From contig OX637344.1 of assembly GCA_951799405.1 (NCBI GenBank), positions 16,492,001 through 16,556,000 on the forward strand: a stretch of 64,000 bases of DNA, given 5' to 3'. This DNA comes from Agapetus fuscipes. Lineage: Eukaryota > Arthropoda > Insecta > Trichoptera > Glossosomatidae. Positions 1 through 12,200 of this stretch are shown here, one piece after another. The notes beneath the pieces are model-generated. The model had not been told where the DNA came from and made no database searches. It saw only the letters and a program-made list of their open reading frames with translations. A program made the translations under genes and the position numbers. Within the stretch, counting starts at the first letter, position 1. Each line of letters opens with the position of its first letter.

Positions 1-496
1 CAGACGCTCTTTAAAGGAGCACTACAGACGCATCTTTACTAAAAATCTCATCCATGATTTGAGAGGGCCGTTGAAGTGTGGCATACACAAAAACGGCGTT
101 CTCTATAATTATGTGTACCTTTTGAATAAATCCTTATGTATTAATGATGCTCATAGAAAGAGTTAAAGAACTTACCTTAAGTTGGTTTAGCGTGTGCATT
201 GTTCAATCTCTTTTCCATCTATCTGGAAGTCATCTTCTCAAGAGATCTCCCCACAACCATTTTCCTGACTCCATTCACTATTTTCAAAATGCCTTTAATT
301 CTATTAGGTTCTTGACCTGCATCTTCTTTAATCCATGTTAATTTTTGTTAACAATTATCTACGCACTTGGTAAGTCAATGAACGACCAAATAATTACTCT
401 TCTGCAAAAGCTGTATTTGCTCCATACCACCCAAAATACCTTTCTACATGGAACAAATTCCTCCCGTTGTGTTTATGAGTTCAGTTGCAAACTGTA
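1..496. other. No gene recognised
   Basis: No convincing coding or repeat signature was found. A good splice-donor-like string (CTTAAG then GTAAGT) lies on the minus strand near 167-178, but the frame upstream of it is broken by stops, so no exon is called. Confidence 0.4.
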
Positions 497-752
497 TATC
501 GCACGCTTTATAATAAAGAGAAACAACTCGAAAATTGGGAAAATCGAGATTTTGTAATAAAACGCAAGAACAATGCGAGAAGAATAGGTAGAATGCGACA
601 GCCGTTCAATTTGGACGAATATGACCGAGATAAAACATCGGCCACCTTTTTCATCCCATACAAGTTGTACTACTGGTTGTCTGAACTTCAAATGTGATTT
701 CCCAACATTCTTGTTTTTCGAGTTATTTCTCTTTATTATTAAACGTGCGATA
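497..752 (-). mobile_element. MITE-A copy 1
   Basis: Terminal inverted repeats of about 40 bp begin TATCGCACG and end CGTGCGATA. The ends fit a TA target duplication if the first and last TA are counted as target. A second copy lies in the opposite orientation at 61332-61584 with a very similar interior. No transposase is encoded. The TA flanks suggest a Tc1/mariner-type non-autonomous element, which is an inference. Confidence 0.75.
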
Positions 753-1445
753 TGATTGCCGCACATATTATATTGTGAAAGCTAATACACATCCTCATAC
801 ACTACTAGACCTCTGATAAGATACTGGAGAAAGGCCAAAGAAAAGAGCGTACACGATACACAAAATTTGAGTGTACCATTCTGCTACATCGCGTACGCGC
901 TTGAGAAAAAAGAATATACTTGAAAACTACAAACCACTTAGCGTACGCCTGAGTTCCAAAGTCACGTCATTACAAGTCTAGACAAGTTAGTTCTTCAAGC
1001 GCAGGCTAAGCGTTCGGTTGTTTGTTTGACGTTTTGTAATTTTTCAAACATACTCTTCAAAAGTCAGGGGTAGGTACATGGCGGTTTCGATTCCTGATTA
1101 TTTTTGGCCTATTTCTCGGAAAGTAACCCCAAGGTAGGGGGGTTAAAAGTCCACAACGTGTTATAAATATGGGAGATCTAATCTAATCTAAGATCTGGAT
1201 TAAGAATCTAATTCTGGAGATCACCAGAATAATTTTTATAGCTTATCAAACCTGCCATCCTAAGCAATGAGAAACTTGCCTCTCAATCAGCGTTAGATCA
1301 AACATTGGTTGATCTCTTTCTTCGTGTGCCGTGGCGGGTTCTCCAATGTTTGTAATCACCTTGGCAAACATGCCCCTGTTCTGTGCCTTTCGGAACTGTT
1401 CCTCCACATGTTGGATGCCGTTCGATTTCCTTATATATTCACACC
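753..1445. other. Unannotated spacer
   Basis: No gene was seen. A run of TCTAA units near 1178-1195 resembles the (TTAGA)n tail of RTE1 on the minus strand, but too little else is present to call a copy. Confidence 0.4.
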
Positions 1446-1711
1446 TAGAATATCTGTCTTCTACCAAGCCCTCGGCGTCCCTCAATTTTCCCCTTCAATG
1501 TATTTTGAAGAATGTGACAGTATATGACCCAGATGTGCGATATTTGGCAACAGCTCCCTGTCAACTCCAGCTTGCCTCAGGACTTCTGCATTGGTTACCA
1601 TGTCTGTCCAGGGAATTTTGAGTATTCAGCAAAGGAGCTATATTCAAAATGCTTCCAGTCTGTTCATTGAGTGGACTTTTAAGGTCCACCTTTCACATCC
1701 ATACAGTAAAA
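1446..1711 (-). pseudogene. RTE3: C-terminal fragment of a non-LTR reverse transcriptase
   Basis: Read on the minus strand in shifting frames, the segment gives the pattern found after the RT domain of endonuclease/RT elements. It runs VLLYGCERWT, then a stretch resembling NAEVLRQAG, then LGHILSHSSKYIEGK and a G-R-R-rich segment. Several stops and frameshifts break it. The same family is seen in better shape at 41700-41925. The fragment is a dead, 5'-truncated copy. Confidence 0.65.
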
Positions 1712-1902
1712 CGGACCACTAATAGCATTTGATCATTCTATAGCAGGTTCCAAATTCATTGTATCATTTTAGAAGGGTGATTCCATTTTATTGGTAGACG
1801 AGCTAGCAAAACATTCCACACATTATTTCAAAACAGTTTATTTACAGCATCTGGTCCTCAGGCATCAAATTAGCTAGCTAGGTCCCCAAAAAGGTTAGAT
1901 GT

Positions 1903-2577
1903 AGTCATTAGAACAATAGATTGCAATGGTTTCTTGTACTTGTTATCAATTGCTTTCCTCCTTTTGTTATAAGCCTTGTTATGTGTTTCCCCCTGTCCTG
2001 TGTCCTTTAGGTTACAATGATCAAAATGTGATTGTTTCTTGAATTTATTATCAATGCTGTATATTCATTGCTTTCCTTCTTTAGTTATAAACCTTGTTCT
2101 GTATCTTCCTTCTACTCTGCGTCCTTTGAGGTGCATCCTGTCCTATCCAGGTTACGGTGATCAAAGTGCGATGGGTGCTTGAATTTGTTATCAATGCTGT
2201 ATATTCATTGCTTTCCTTCTTTAGTTATAAACCTTGTTCTGTATCTTCCTTCTATTCTGCGTCCCTTGAGTTGTATTCTATCCTATCCAGGTTACGATGA
2301 CCAAAGTGCGATGGGCTCTTGAATTTGTTATCAATGCTGTATATCTATTGCTTTCCTTCTTAATTTATAAACTTTGTTCTGTACTTCCTCCTACTCTGCG
2401 TCCTTTGAGGTGTATCCTATCCTATCCAGGTTACGATGATCAAAGTGCGATGGGTTCTTGAATTTGTTATCAACGCTGTACATCCATTGCTTTCCTCCTA
2501 CAGTTTAAGCCTTGTTCTTTATCTTCCTCTTTCTTTGCCTCCTTTGGGTTTATCCTATCCTTTCTAGGTTATGATGA
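1903..2577 (+). repeat. Tandem array, about 140-bp unit, about 4.7 copies
   Basis: The anchor GGTTACGATGATCAAAGTG or a close variant starts at 2010, 2150, 2290, 2429 and 2567, so the period is 138-140 bp. Each unit runs through TTGAATTTGTTATCAA, a TTGCTTTCCTTC stretch and CTCTGCGTCCTTTGAG. The first and last units are more diverged and partial. No coding function is apparent. Confidence 0.9.
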
Positions 2578-2625
2578 TCTAATCGCTGTATACATAACGG
2601 CCATTGCAGTCTTCTGATGGATGGA

Positions 2626-2749
2626 CAGTGTTCAAGTAGATGCAGCTGAGGCAGAAATACATAGCTGGAGAGCAAAGGCGATGGACAGGCGAGGGTGGAG
2701 GAGAATCCTGGATTCGCCAAGGCCCACCCAGGGCTGTCGAGCTCATGAT
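2626..2749 (+). pseudogene. Non-LTR retrotransposon C-terminal scrap
   Basis: One plus frame reads a W-R-A-K-A-M-D-R-x-G-W-R-R pattern followed by DSPRPTQGCRA. This is typical of the extreme C-terminus of arthropod endonuclease/RT elements just before their 3' microsatellite. It is too short to assign to a named clade. Confidence 0.5.
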
Positions 2750-3086
2750 GCTGAATATAGTCTTCTGACTTCGAATTGAATGGATTGCATTAGCGTTGTG
2801 ACAAAGATCATACAGTTCAGAGTTAAGTTTTCTAGAACTACAAAGAATCTTCGTTTCAAGGACATTGAGTGAGCATTGATTGAACTATAGGATTATATCA
2901 AATAAACCTAAGATGCTCAAAAATACAGGTCAATGTCAATTTTGTCCTTAGTTGAGAGCAATGATTTTCTTTTATTGTCATTACATTAAATTACCAATAT
3001 ATTAAAAAAAATGTTTACATCCAACTTACAAATTAACTAAAATAAATATTTTATGTACCAGCATGTACATATGATGGAATAAATGT
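2750..3086. other. 3' flank and 3' UTR of the eIF2B-gamma gene
   Basis: AT-rich sequence follows the minus-strand stop codon. It holds a candidate poly(A) signal at 2971-2976 and no other recognisable feature. Confidence 0.5.
2971..2976 (-). promoter_or_regulatory. Candidate poly(A) signal AATAAA for eIF2B-gamma
   Basis: The canonical hexamer lies on the minus strand about 110 nt past the stop codon at 3087. Use of this site is inferred from position alone. Confidence 0.45.
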
Positions 3087-3234
3087 CTATTCTTCTTCAG
3101 TTTTACTGTAGATCTGTTGTTCCCCTTCGGTTTTTGTGTTGACAATAAACTGTGGACCCACAATACACGATTTCAAATTGCAATACGGCTGAATTGTCAC
3201 ATCGGAGTAGATAATGCAGTTTTGTAAAACACAT
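3087..3234 (-). CDS. eIF2Bgamma: eIF2B-gamma exon 4 (C-terminal)
   Basis: The exon follows acceptor TTTATGTTGCAG. Its first base completes a Gly codon with the last two bases of exon 3. It encodes the last turns of the beta-helix, [18 protein letters not shown] then LKSCIVGPQ, and a charged tail ending KTEEE before TAG. Confidence 0.93.
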
Positions 3235-6200
3235 CTGCAACATAAAGAAATAAACAAATCATTTTAAAACACATTGTGATAGTCACAATATGGAAAAAAT
3301 ATAAATGATTTCTTAAAAAAGTGTCAATCTTTTAAAAGTTCCGCCATTTTGCATACAAACAAAATGACAGTCACTGCAGCCAACTTTCATGAGCAAATAT
3401 TTGAAAATGGAAAACAATTTATTTGAAATGACAGGTAGGCTGGTAGGTGTTCTTTTTACTTTTTTGTAAATGACAACCTAACTGATATAACAAAATGACA
3501 GTCACTGCAGCCAACTTTCAAAAGCAAATATTTGAAAATGGAACACAATTTATTTTAAATGGCGGGTAGGCAGGTAGGTGTTTTTTTACTTTTTACTTTT
3601 CTTAACTGAATGACATTCACAACCTAAATGGTGTTCACACAAATGACACGGACAAAAATCCACGAGTCATTTAAGAAAATGCTAAGAAACAAAATGTTTA
3701 AGCATTAAAAAAAAAAAATGGACTCTGCATAAAAAATGAAATTTTAATTTGTAAGGGCAAACTTCACAGGTATAAGTAACCTAGGGTTCTTAGCAACAAA
3801 AAATCTAAAAGAAAAACAGATAAAAATATTTTTACGGAGAATGTTTTTGCTTTACAATGCCGTTGCAGGGAATTTATAAAAAAGAACATTCAGAAATGTC
3901 TAACTATTATGATCTTAATTGTACATTGAAGCTTTCACGGCCGGTAGTTGACATAATAATAACTGTGTAGCAGAGGCGAAGGGTGCCATACAACTCGATT
4001 CCCATCGGTTTCCCTTTTAAAATGAGGCAAAAATGATTATAAAGTAGACTGCATGGTTTCAATGGGGGAAAAATATGTATTGTTTCTTTGGTTTTAAATG
4101 TATTTTTTTACTTTGTGCCTATATTTTATAACTACTTTGTTGCCTCATTTTAAAAGGGAAGCCGATGGGAATCGAGTTGCATGGCACCCTTCGCCACCGC
4201 TGTGCAGCCGTGGTCTGGTTGGTTTTTTCCAAACAGTTTCACCCATAGGCTTTGATGGGCATTATCAACGGTTAGCCAGGCGCTTTTATCGTCACAGGGG
4301 TTCTGGTGAACTCAAAACGGCGTCGGCTTTTGAGTTAGTGTTGTCGTGTTTTTTGTATTGACAGTAAGTAATCAGTCCGCCATTGCTTGCGTCGGCATGC
4401 GATCACAATTTCATTGGCCCGCAATGACGTCAGCGCATCATAATGAATTTCATTGGTCCGTACTGGCGCAGGCGTGCTGTGCACTCTCATTTGTTATGAA
4501 TGCGTCGTCCATCTTGGTATTATTCTTTGGCGGTCTTTTTAAACAACTATGAAGGGCTGTGTTCCATAGTTTATCCAATCTTGACGTTTCCTCCTTTCTA
4601 TTAAAAGTATCATCACGGTGTTTGAAGATTTCAATGGCTTCGTAATTTAGCTGAGTATAATTATTTAATCTAATCTAATCTAAGTTGCAAAGGTATGTTA
4701 CATTGGAGATTCACATTACATGCATTTTCACAACCAGACACGTACAAGTTGGCGGTTGCACATGTCGCATGTGAACCCACAACATAAAAACCAAATATCA
4801 AATGGAATTTGATTCCATTGACACCATTCTCCTGGAATTTGACTACCTACTCGCGGTGTCAGCTGATTGTAAACGCAGTCCGACAATTAATTAATTTCTA
4901 CAACAAAAACAGTGTTAAAAATGTTAAAATAACAGTAATTTATTGTAATGTATTCCTGTCTTCTGCTGTAGTCAATCAATTAAGAATTTAAAACAAATAT
5001 GAGGACATTGTTTTATGGACAATGAGGACGGTGCGACTAACCTCAAAATCACGTCTGACGTTTCACCGATGCTTACGCGTTCCAAATTCAAATAAAATTC
5101 AAGCTGTGTATTCTATTCCAAACAAAAATTCAAAAGTGTGAATAGTGAATTGTGGCGGGATTCTCGACATGTATTCCAACGAGAGGCAGTCTGCCCCCGC
5201 ATTGAGTTTTGGATGTAATGTGTGGTTTGTGTTTTCGTTATGTACACTGTGTTCTGGGACTTGTTACGTGATTGCTGGCGCTGGACACATATCTGACACC
5301 ACCGGCTGCTCCGCCCGTCAGTTCCAGTGCGCCAACGGGCGCTGCATTCCCTGCACCTGGGTGTGTGACAAGGAGGACGACTGCGACGACAACTCTGATG
5401 AGAACCCCAAGGAGTGCCAAGCTACAGAAGGCTGGGTGTTGCACGGCGAGGGGGCCCAGCGTAGAGACGCGGGCATGGGCGAGGACCCACGTAGCCCGCC
5501 AGGAGCTACTCCGGCAACGCCAACTTTAACTTCAACATCATCCTGACATAAGCCGACACCCCGATTAGGATTAGGATTTAATTAATTTTATATAATGATC
5601 TTAATAATAATTTTTTTTTTTTTTTTTGAAATTTTTTGATAATTTTAATATTATTATTTTTTATTTTTATTGTTGTTACGAGTATTATTTGATACCTATA
5701 TTTTATTTAGTTTTTGTATTAAATAAGGCCTATGTACGCCAACATAAGCTCAGTTGCACTTTGCAGAGACACCGCCAGAAACTTGCTCAGAGAGAATGAA
5801 TGGGTGATTGGAACTTGGAATGTCAGAAGAATGAATGAGTGTAAGGAGAAGGAAATTGTGACTGTGATGAATGAAAAGAGAATACAAGTGATGGGTGTGA
5901 CAGAGACAAAAATGAAAGGGAATGGTGAAAAAGTACTAATGAATGGTGAATTTTATATCTGGTCAGGTGTAGAAGATGGGAATGAAAGACAAGGTGTTGG
6001 CGTGATCGTTAGTGAAAATGTGAAAGGATGCATAACGGGTTACAAAAGAGTCTCCCCAAGAATCTTGATTGTTAAATTTAAAACAAGCAAGATGAGAATT
6101 TTCTTAGTGGCCTGTTATGCTCCTGTAGATTCAGAATGTATGGAGGTGAAAATGAATTTTTGGAACGAGTTGAATGCAGCTGTGCGTGAAAGTAAGAAGA

Positions 6201-9200
6201 ATGAATTCATTATAATTTTGGGTGATATGAATGGATGGGTAGGTAAGCAAAGAGATGAATGTGTGAAAGTTGTTGGTCCTAGTGGACGAGGTGTAGTCAA
6301 TGATAATGGGCGACACCTGATAGCTTTGTGTGCAGAGCACAGCCTTTTTGCATCAAACACATGGTTTCGGCACAAGGATGTGCATCTGTACACAAGGCAG
6401 ATTGTGGGAAGTCGCACAATCATTGACTACATCTGTGTGGATGAAAGACTGAGAGGAGCCGTAAGAGATAGCAGTGTCTATCGCGGGCCTGAAATATGCA
6501 GTGACCACTATCTCTTATGCGCTAAAATAATGATTGGAGAAGTAAGAAAGAAGAAACGTAAGAAGAAAGTAAGAAAGCCAAGAATAAAAGTAGAAAGTCT
6601 GAGTGATGAAAACGTGAAAGTGAAGTATAAATCAGAAATACAAAAAAAGTTAAGTGTGAATGAACTTGAAAACAATGTGAATGAAAAAGATATTGAAAGC
6701 ATGTGGAAGGATATGAAAGAAAGAATGATTGAATGTGCTCGAAAAGTATGTGGAGAAACGAAAGGTGGAAGATTAAAAGGGGATGCCTGGTGGAATGCTA
6801 AAGTAAAAGAGGCTGTGAAAGTAAAGAAGGAATGTTACAAAAAGTGGCTGAACGACAGGAATGATAGAAAGCTAGAAGATGAATATAAGATAGCCAAGCG
6901 AATGGCGAAGAATGTAGTTTATGAAAGCAAAGCGAATGAACAGAGAAAGATTGATGAAAAAATGAACAGAAGTTTCACCAGGAATCAAAAGTGCTGTTGG
7001 TGAGATGGTATGGGAGAATGATGAAGTATGTAAGAGATGGAAAGAATATTTTGAAGGGATTTTTGGTCGGGGCGAAAGAAATTTGTTTAGAAAAATGACA
7101 GAAGAGAATGAATTTAGGATTTTGAAAGAGGAAATAAAAGTATCTATTGAATGTTTGAAGAATGGAAAGTCTGCTGGGTTTGATGGAATAAATGGTGAAA
7201 TGTTGAAAGCAGGAGGTGAATGCGTGATAGATTGGATGTACGAATTATGTAAGCTTTGTGTGAATGCAGGAGTAGTACCGATGGATTGGAGGAAGGCAGT
7301 CATTGTTCCCATTTACAAAGGTAAAGGGGACAAAAAAGACTGTCAGAACTTCAGACCAATCAGTCTACTCAGTATACCAGGAAAAGTCTTCTGTAAGGTG
7401 ATTATAAAAAATGTGATTCTGACTACTAGTGAAAGGATTTCCGATATACAGTCCGGCTTTATGGCCGGTAGAGGCTGTGTTGATCAGATTTTTACTCTAC
7501 GACAACTTGTTGAAAAACAATTGTCGGTGAGGCGGAAGCTGTTCACGGCCTTTGTAGATCTGGAAAAGGCTTTTGACTCAGTAGACAGAGGTATGTTATG
7601 GGATGTTTTGAAAGCATACGGAGTGAATGGGGCTCTCCTAGGTGCGGTGCATGCAAACTATGAAAATAGTAAGGCATGTGTTCGTATTGATGGTGAGTAT
7701 AGTGAGTGGTTTGAAGTTTATAAGGGTGTAAGGCAAGGATGTGTGATGAGTCCATGGCTATTTAACATAGTCATGGACAAGTGTGTTAGAGATGCTCGAC
7801 TTAATGATTGTGGATTGACGATAGGAGAGAGCAAAGTGAGTGTTTTACTGTATGCAGATGATGCAGTTCTTGTTTCTGATTCAGCAGTAGAATTGCAAAC
7901 AATGCTCTCTAGATTGAATGAGGCTTTGTTAGGTAACCATCTGAAGTTGAATGCAAGTAAGACGAAAGTATTGATTTTTGAAAGAGATGATGAAAGTATG
8001 AATTATGAATTTAAAATTAATGGAATGAATGTTGATGTCGTAAATAAGTTTGTATACCTGGGAAGTATGTTTGAAAAAGATGGAAGAATGACCGGTGAAT
8101 TTGAAAGAAGAGTAATGAAGGGCAGGTGTGTACTGGGTGCCACAGCTTGTATCGCCAAAAATCAAAACATATCTAAAAATGCTCGATTGGCGGTACGCAG
8201 TGGCATACTTTTACCCACCTTGATGTATGGAAGCGAGGCCTGGACGGTGAATGAAAGTGAAATAAGTAAAGTCCATACTGTTGAAATGGACTTTCTAAGA
8301 AGTATGATTGGGAAAAAACGGAGTGATAGGGTGAGAAATGATTTTGTAAGAGAAGAATGTGGTGCAAGAGAAAGTGTGAAAGTGAAGATTAAAAGAAGTT
8401 TGTTAAGATGGTTTGGGCATATGGAGAGAATGAATGAGGAAAGACTGACGAAAAAAGTATATGTTGGTAGAATAGTTGGATGTCGTGGTAGAGGAAGACC
8501 GAGAAAGGTATGGATGGACCAAATATCCGAAATTGCGAATGAATGGAATATCCAGAGTCATAATAAAAGAAGAGCTTGTATGAAGAAGGTTATGACTCTG
8601 GAGGAAATGAAAGAAGTATGCAAGGATAGAAAGAAATGGCGGTTGATCTGTGATGTTGGCGGCTAGGGTTTGTTAAAGTGAAATTGGTTTTATGATTTAG
8701 TTTTTTATGTCCATGTATATATTGTTATTTTTATTCTTTGATTTAAAAAAATGTAATTTGTCATGTATGTTCCTTGACTTATAGGTTGTTATGCGGCTGA
8801 CCACCCATAATATAAAAATTGGTTCACTTTGCCAATGTCACCCCTGTTTCAGGGAAGGACGGCAAGAGTTGCAAGGCTTATGTTCATTTGAGATTGGGTT
8901 TTTATATTGTAGGTCCACATGCGGCATGTGTTAGCGCGAAATTATACATATCTGCTTGTGGGAATGCATTTAATATAAATCTTAAATGATATATATCTTT
9001 GCAGCTTAGATTAGATTAGATTAGATTAGAAATGGACATACATCCTGCAAATCTTGCCATCCTTCCCTGAGACAGGGGTGACATTGGCAAAGTGAAACCA
9101 TTTTTACAGCATGGGTGATCAGCCGCATACCAACCTATAAGTCAAGGAACATACACGACATAATGGCGGGTGGTATTGATTGAGGACATCAGTCATGGTC

Positions 9201-12200
9201 AAAACCAACCAGACCAAGGCTACACAGCCCAAAAAAGTTATTATTATGATCTTAATAACACTTTTGAAAAAGAAGAAAAACAGAGCCTCACCCTTCTTTG
9301 ATGCTGACATTATTCATGAGGATGCAGTCCATCAGGCGCACCTTGTTCTCCACCGTACAGTTCATCCCCATCATAGTCTTCCTGATGGAAGTTTTTTCGC
9401 TGATGACGCTCTGCTCCCCGACTATGCACTCCTCGTCTATCTGGTTGGTCTTCACCTCGCTCTTGGGGTGCAGCCTCGTCAGGGGATGGCCCCTCGAAAT
9501 GGCATCCCAGACTTTGAAGAACTGAAAATATAATACAATAATTTTATACATTTGATTACTTATTATTTTTACTGACACTGCTTGGGAACCTTTACTGGTC
9601 TTGCAGTGATTCCCAACCTGGGATATTAAGGGGGCCATAATAGGGTTATTGCAGTGATGGGTAAAACGGTTGAAAAAACCATGGTTGTGTAGTATTTCAA
9701 GGATCACAACCATATATTTTTTAAGTAGTAAAAATTAAGATATCATTGATAATTTGAAAAAATAAAAAGCCGAGAATATGAGTCCCGCCAAAACGCAGCG
9801 CGGCCGGCTAGCCACGCTGTGACGTCAAAATGACGTAGATGGATCCGACAGACTACCTGGGCCCATCGGTACACTCCGAAGATCTAAACATCCATGGACG
9901 TCATATCCGCCTAAATAAAAAAATGTCCTGTTTTACCGGAAATCGAAAATGCACAAATTTTTAAGAGCTACAATTTAAAAACTAAGCCAGATATTATTTT
10001 TTGAAAAACGCAGATGCATTTTTAAAAATGCATCCTATCATTTTATGAAATAAATAAATAAATAAAGTGAAATTACCCTATTACGCAGGGGGCGATTGGG
10101 GTGTCATGAGGCAATGGGGGGATCAAGGCGGGGGAAAATTACAGAAGTACTTTAATTACGAAGAAGTATAACAATAGTCAAACTGACAACTGTGCCGACC
10201 CTCTATTCCCCCCTGTTGAAGGCTTTTTTGAGCTGATATCAGATGTTGATCTTTTTTGACTATTGCATGCCTATCTCCCTGTCGATGACATATTTTTTTG
10301 TGACAAAGGACAAAATGAGTTATACTTCGAGTTAAAGCATGTTCTGCCATGACTTCAGAACAGGAGAGAGGCACATAAAATAGATCATAGAGTGTTCTTC
10401 GACAGCAGCCATTTAGAAGACACAACTGAAAAGTTTTTCAACAGGGTGGCACTGTCAATGCGGCTGTAAATAATGTGACAGAGCATCACTCGGGAACTGT
10501 ATATAATAATTGTAGCTTGCCTTTTGATTGATGAGACAGTAAGCTGACAGAGTATTGACTCTTATAGCGTAACTGTCAGTTGGAGAAGAGTGTGCATAGC
10601 ATCTCACAGCGTCATCGTGGTAGCAGCCCTTCATTCCAGTGTGGTGATCGTTGTACGTGGACACGGAACGAATCTTCTCCTCAAAGTTTAAATCTTGATT
10701 AGCAAACTTGAAGATATCATCACTTTTCAGTGTGTCATCATGCTCTGCAGCTTTAGAATCTTCTACGCTCGGTTTGGAAAGTTGTTTCTTAACAATATGC
10801 GGCAGTAGCTCCCCTTTAACAGTCGTGAAGTGTTTTTCTTGCACTAGATAATCAATAACCCATTTCTTGAACACGTAGACATGCGAGTCCAACAGTCGAC
10901 TTTTCATATGAAACACTGGATGCTTTTTAATCAGATTCCGCGCTATATCGACAGATTCTTCAAAGTCGCTAGCACTAGCTAAGAAGACAAGCCGTTGTGT
11001 TTCTTCGTCTATTCCAATCAGGTCTCGTTCAGCGCTTTGTTTGGTTTTGGGTCCCGGTACTTGGATGTACTCTTGTGGGCCGTTGTTGAACAACAGAGAA
11101 ACTGCGCTTGCATCATGCTTCCTAAAAAGATTCAGGACTTCATCTAGGTTTGTGTCGGAGATAAAGTCGCAGGACATAACCACGATATCGGTGATGATGC
11201 GGTCTTGGATGTGGCGTAAGGAGTCTGCTGTGCCCCAATCTTCGTCGGACGGGATCTCCTGATAGTCTATCTTCAGTTTCAAGTCGCACCGCTCAATTGC
11301 AGCCTGGATTTCTGCCTTTTCTGAATCCAGCACGACCAAGATGACTTCTGGAAATGTTAACAATATCGACGGTTAAAAGGTAATAGGGCAAAAGCGACAA
11401 TTGCTCAGGAGAACAGTTTAAAGTTTGAAATTGCAGAAAAATGGCATAGCTTTTTTTTATCATTTTTTTTATTTTTTTTATTAGACAAACAAACAGTTAT
11501 ACATGTAATATATGGGATAAACAACATAGTTATAAAATTTCAAAAACCAGCAAAGAATCATATCGTTATAATCAAAGCAGCTCTAAAATTAAAAAAATAA
11601 AGGCATTTATTGGCATTCCTATTAATGTGGTTTTACAATGTTTTACGAATTTCTTTATGTCACAAGCGCCTTCAGGACAAAAAGGCCAAAATCTTATCAG
11701 TTACAGCAAAAACATACTTCGAAAACGCAGTTGTTTGCTTGGGCATAAACAACAACAAAAATCATCATAGAGCCATGGGAGTTAGCGCATTAGAATGAGC
11801 GGAAGTTTTTTAGTAGATTAGCATTCATAACTCATTTTTGACCATAACATCGCTCATGCTTCCAAATTAAAAAAATGTTCCTACCTCACAAGGTCTCATC
11901 TTGTTTCTTTAGCAAGCAGAAACAGAGCAAAATAGCTTTGAACTTTTTCTCGGGTTAGACCATGTTATAATTGCAGTAATTTTGTCTGCCGACGTCTCAT
12001 TCCCTCGAACGGGGAGCATTTTCAAGGCTCGAAGCGACGGGGCACCTTTATCCTCCGTTTGCTTTTGGCAACTGATGGGAATCATTGCCAAAGTTAATTC
12101 TCAAAACTAACCTTGAAATCCTTGATGTTGCAGGAGATTTAATGGATACCAGACTAAAGGGAAAGGTCCTACTGGAAGTAAACACTTGGGGGGAGATCCT

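Larger units (their letters stand above)
3928..4655 (-). mobile_element. Penelope-like element (PLE) 3' fragment, interrupted by a hAT MITE
   Basis: The left part has the string GAAGCTTTCACGGCCGG and, past the MITE, CCGTGGTCTGG with TTTCACCCATAGG. Such motifs recur in the terminal repeats of Penelope-like elements. The right part codes, on the minus strand, the end of a PLE protein. The MITE at 3971-4199 split the fragment. The boundaries are approximate. Confidence 0.65.

Noticed and set aside
130..345. Possible minus-strand exon ending CTTAAG/GTAAGT
   Set aside because: The frame leading to the donor contains stops, no acceptor or homology was seen, and the start of the window limits the view.
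11909..12091. Minus-strand open frame near eIF2B-gamma exon 1
   Set aside because: It lies in intron 1, lacks matching splice sites and does not resemble the protein. Exon 1 is clearly at 12112-12262 in another frame.
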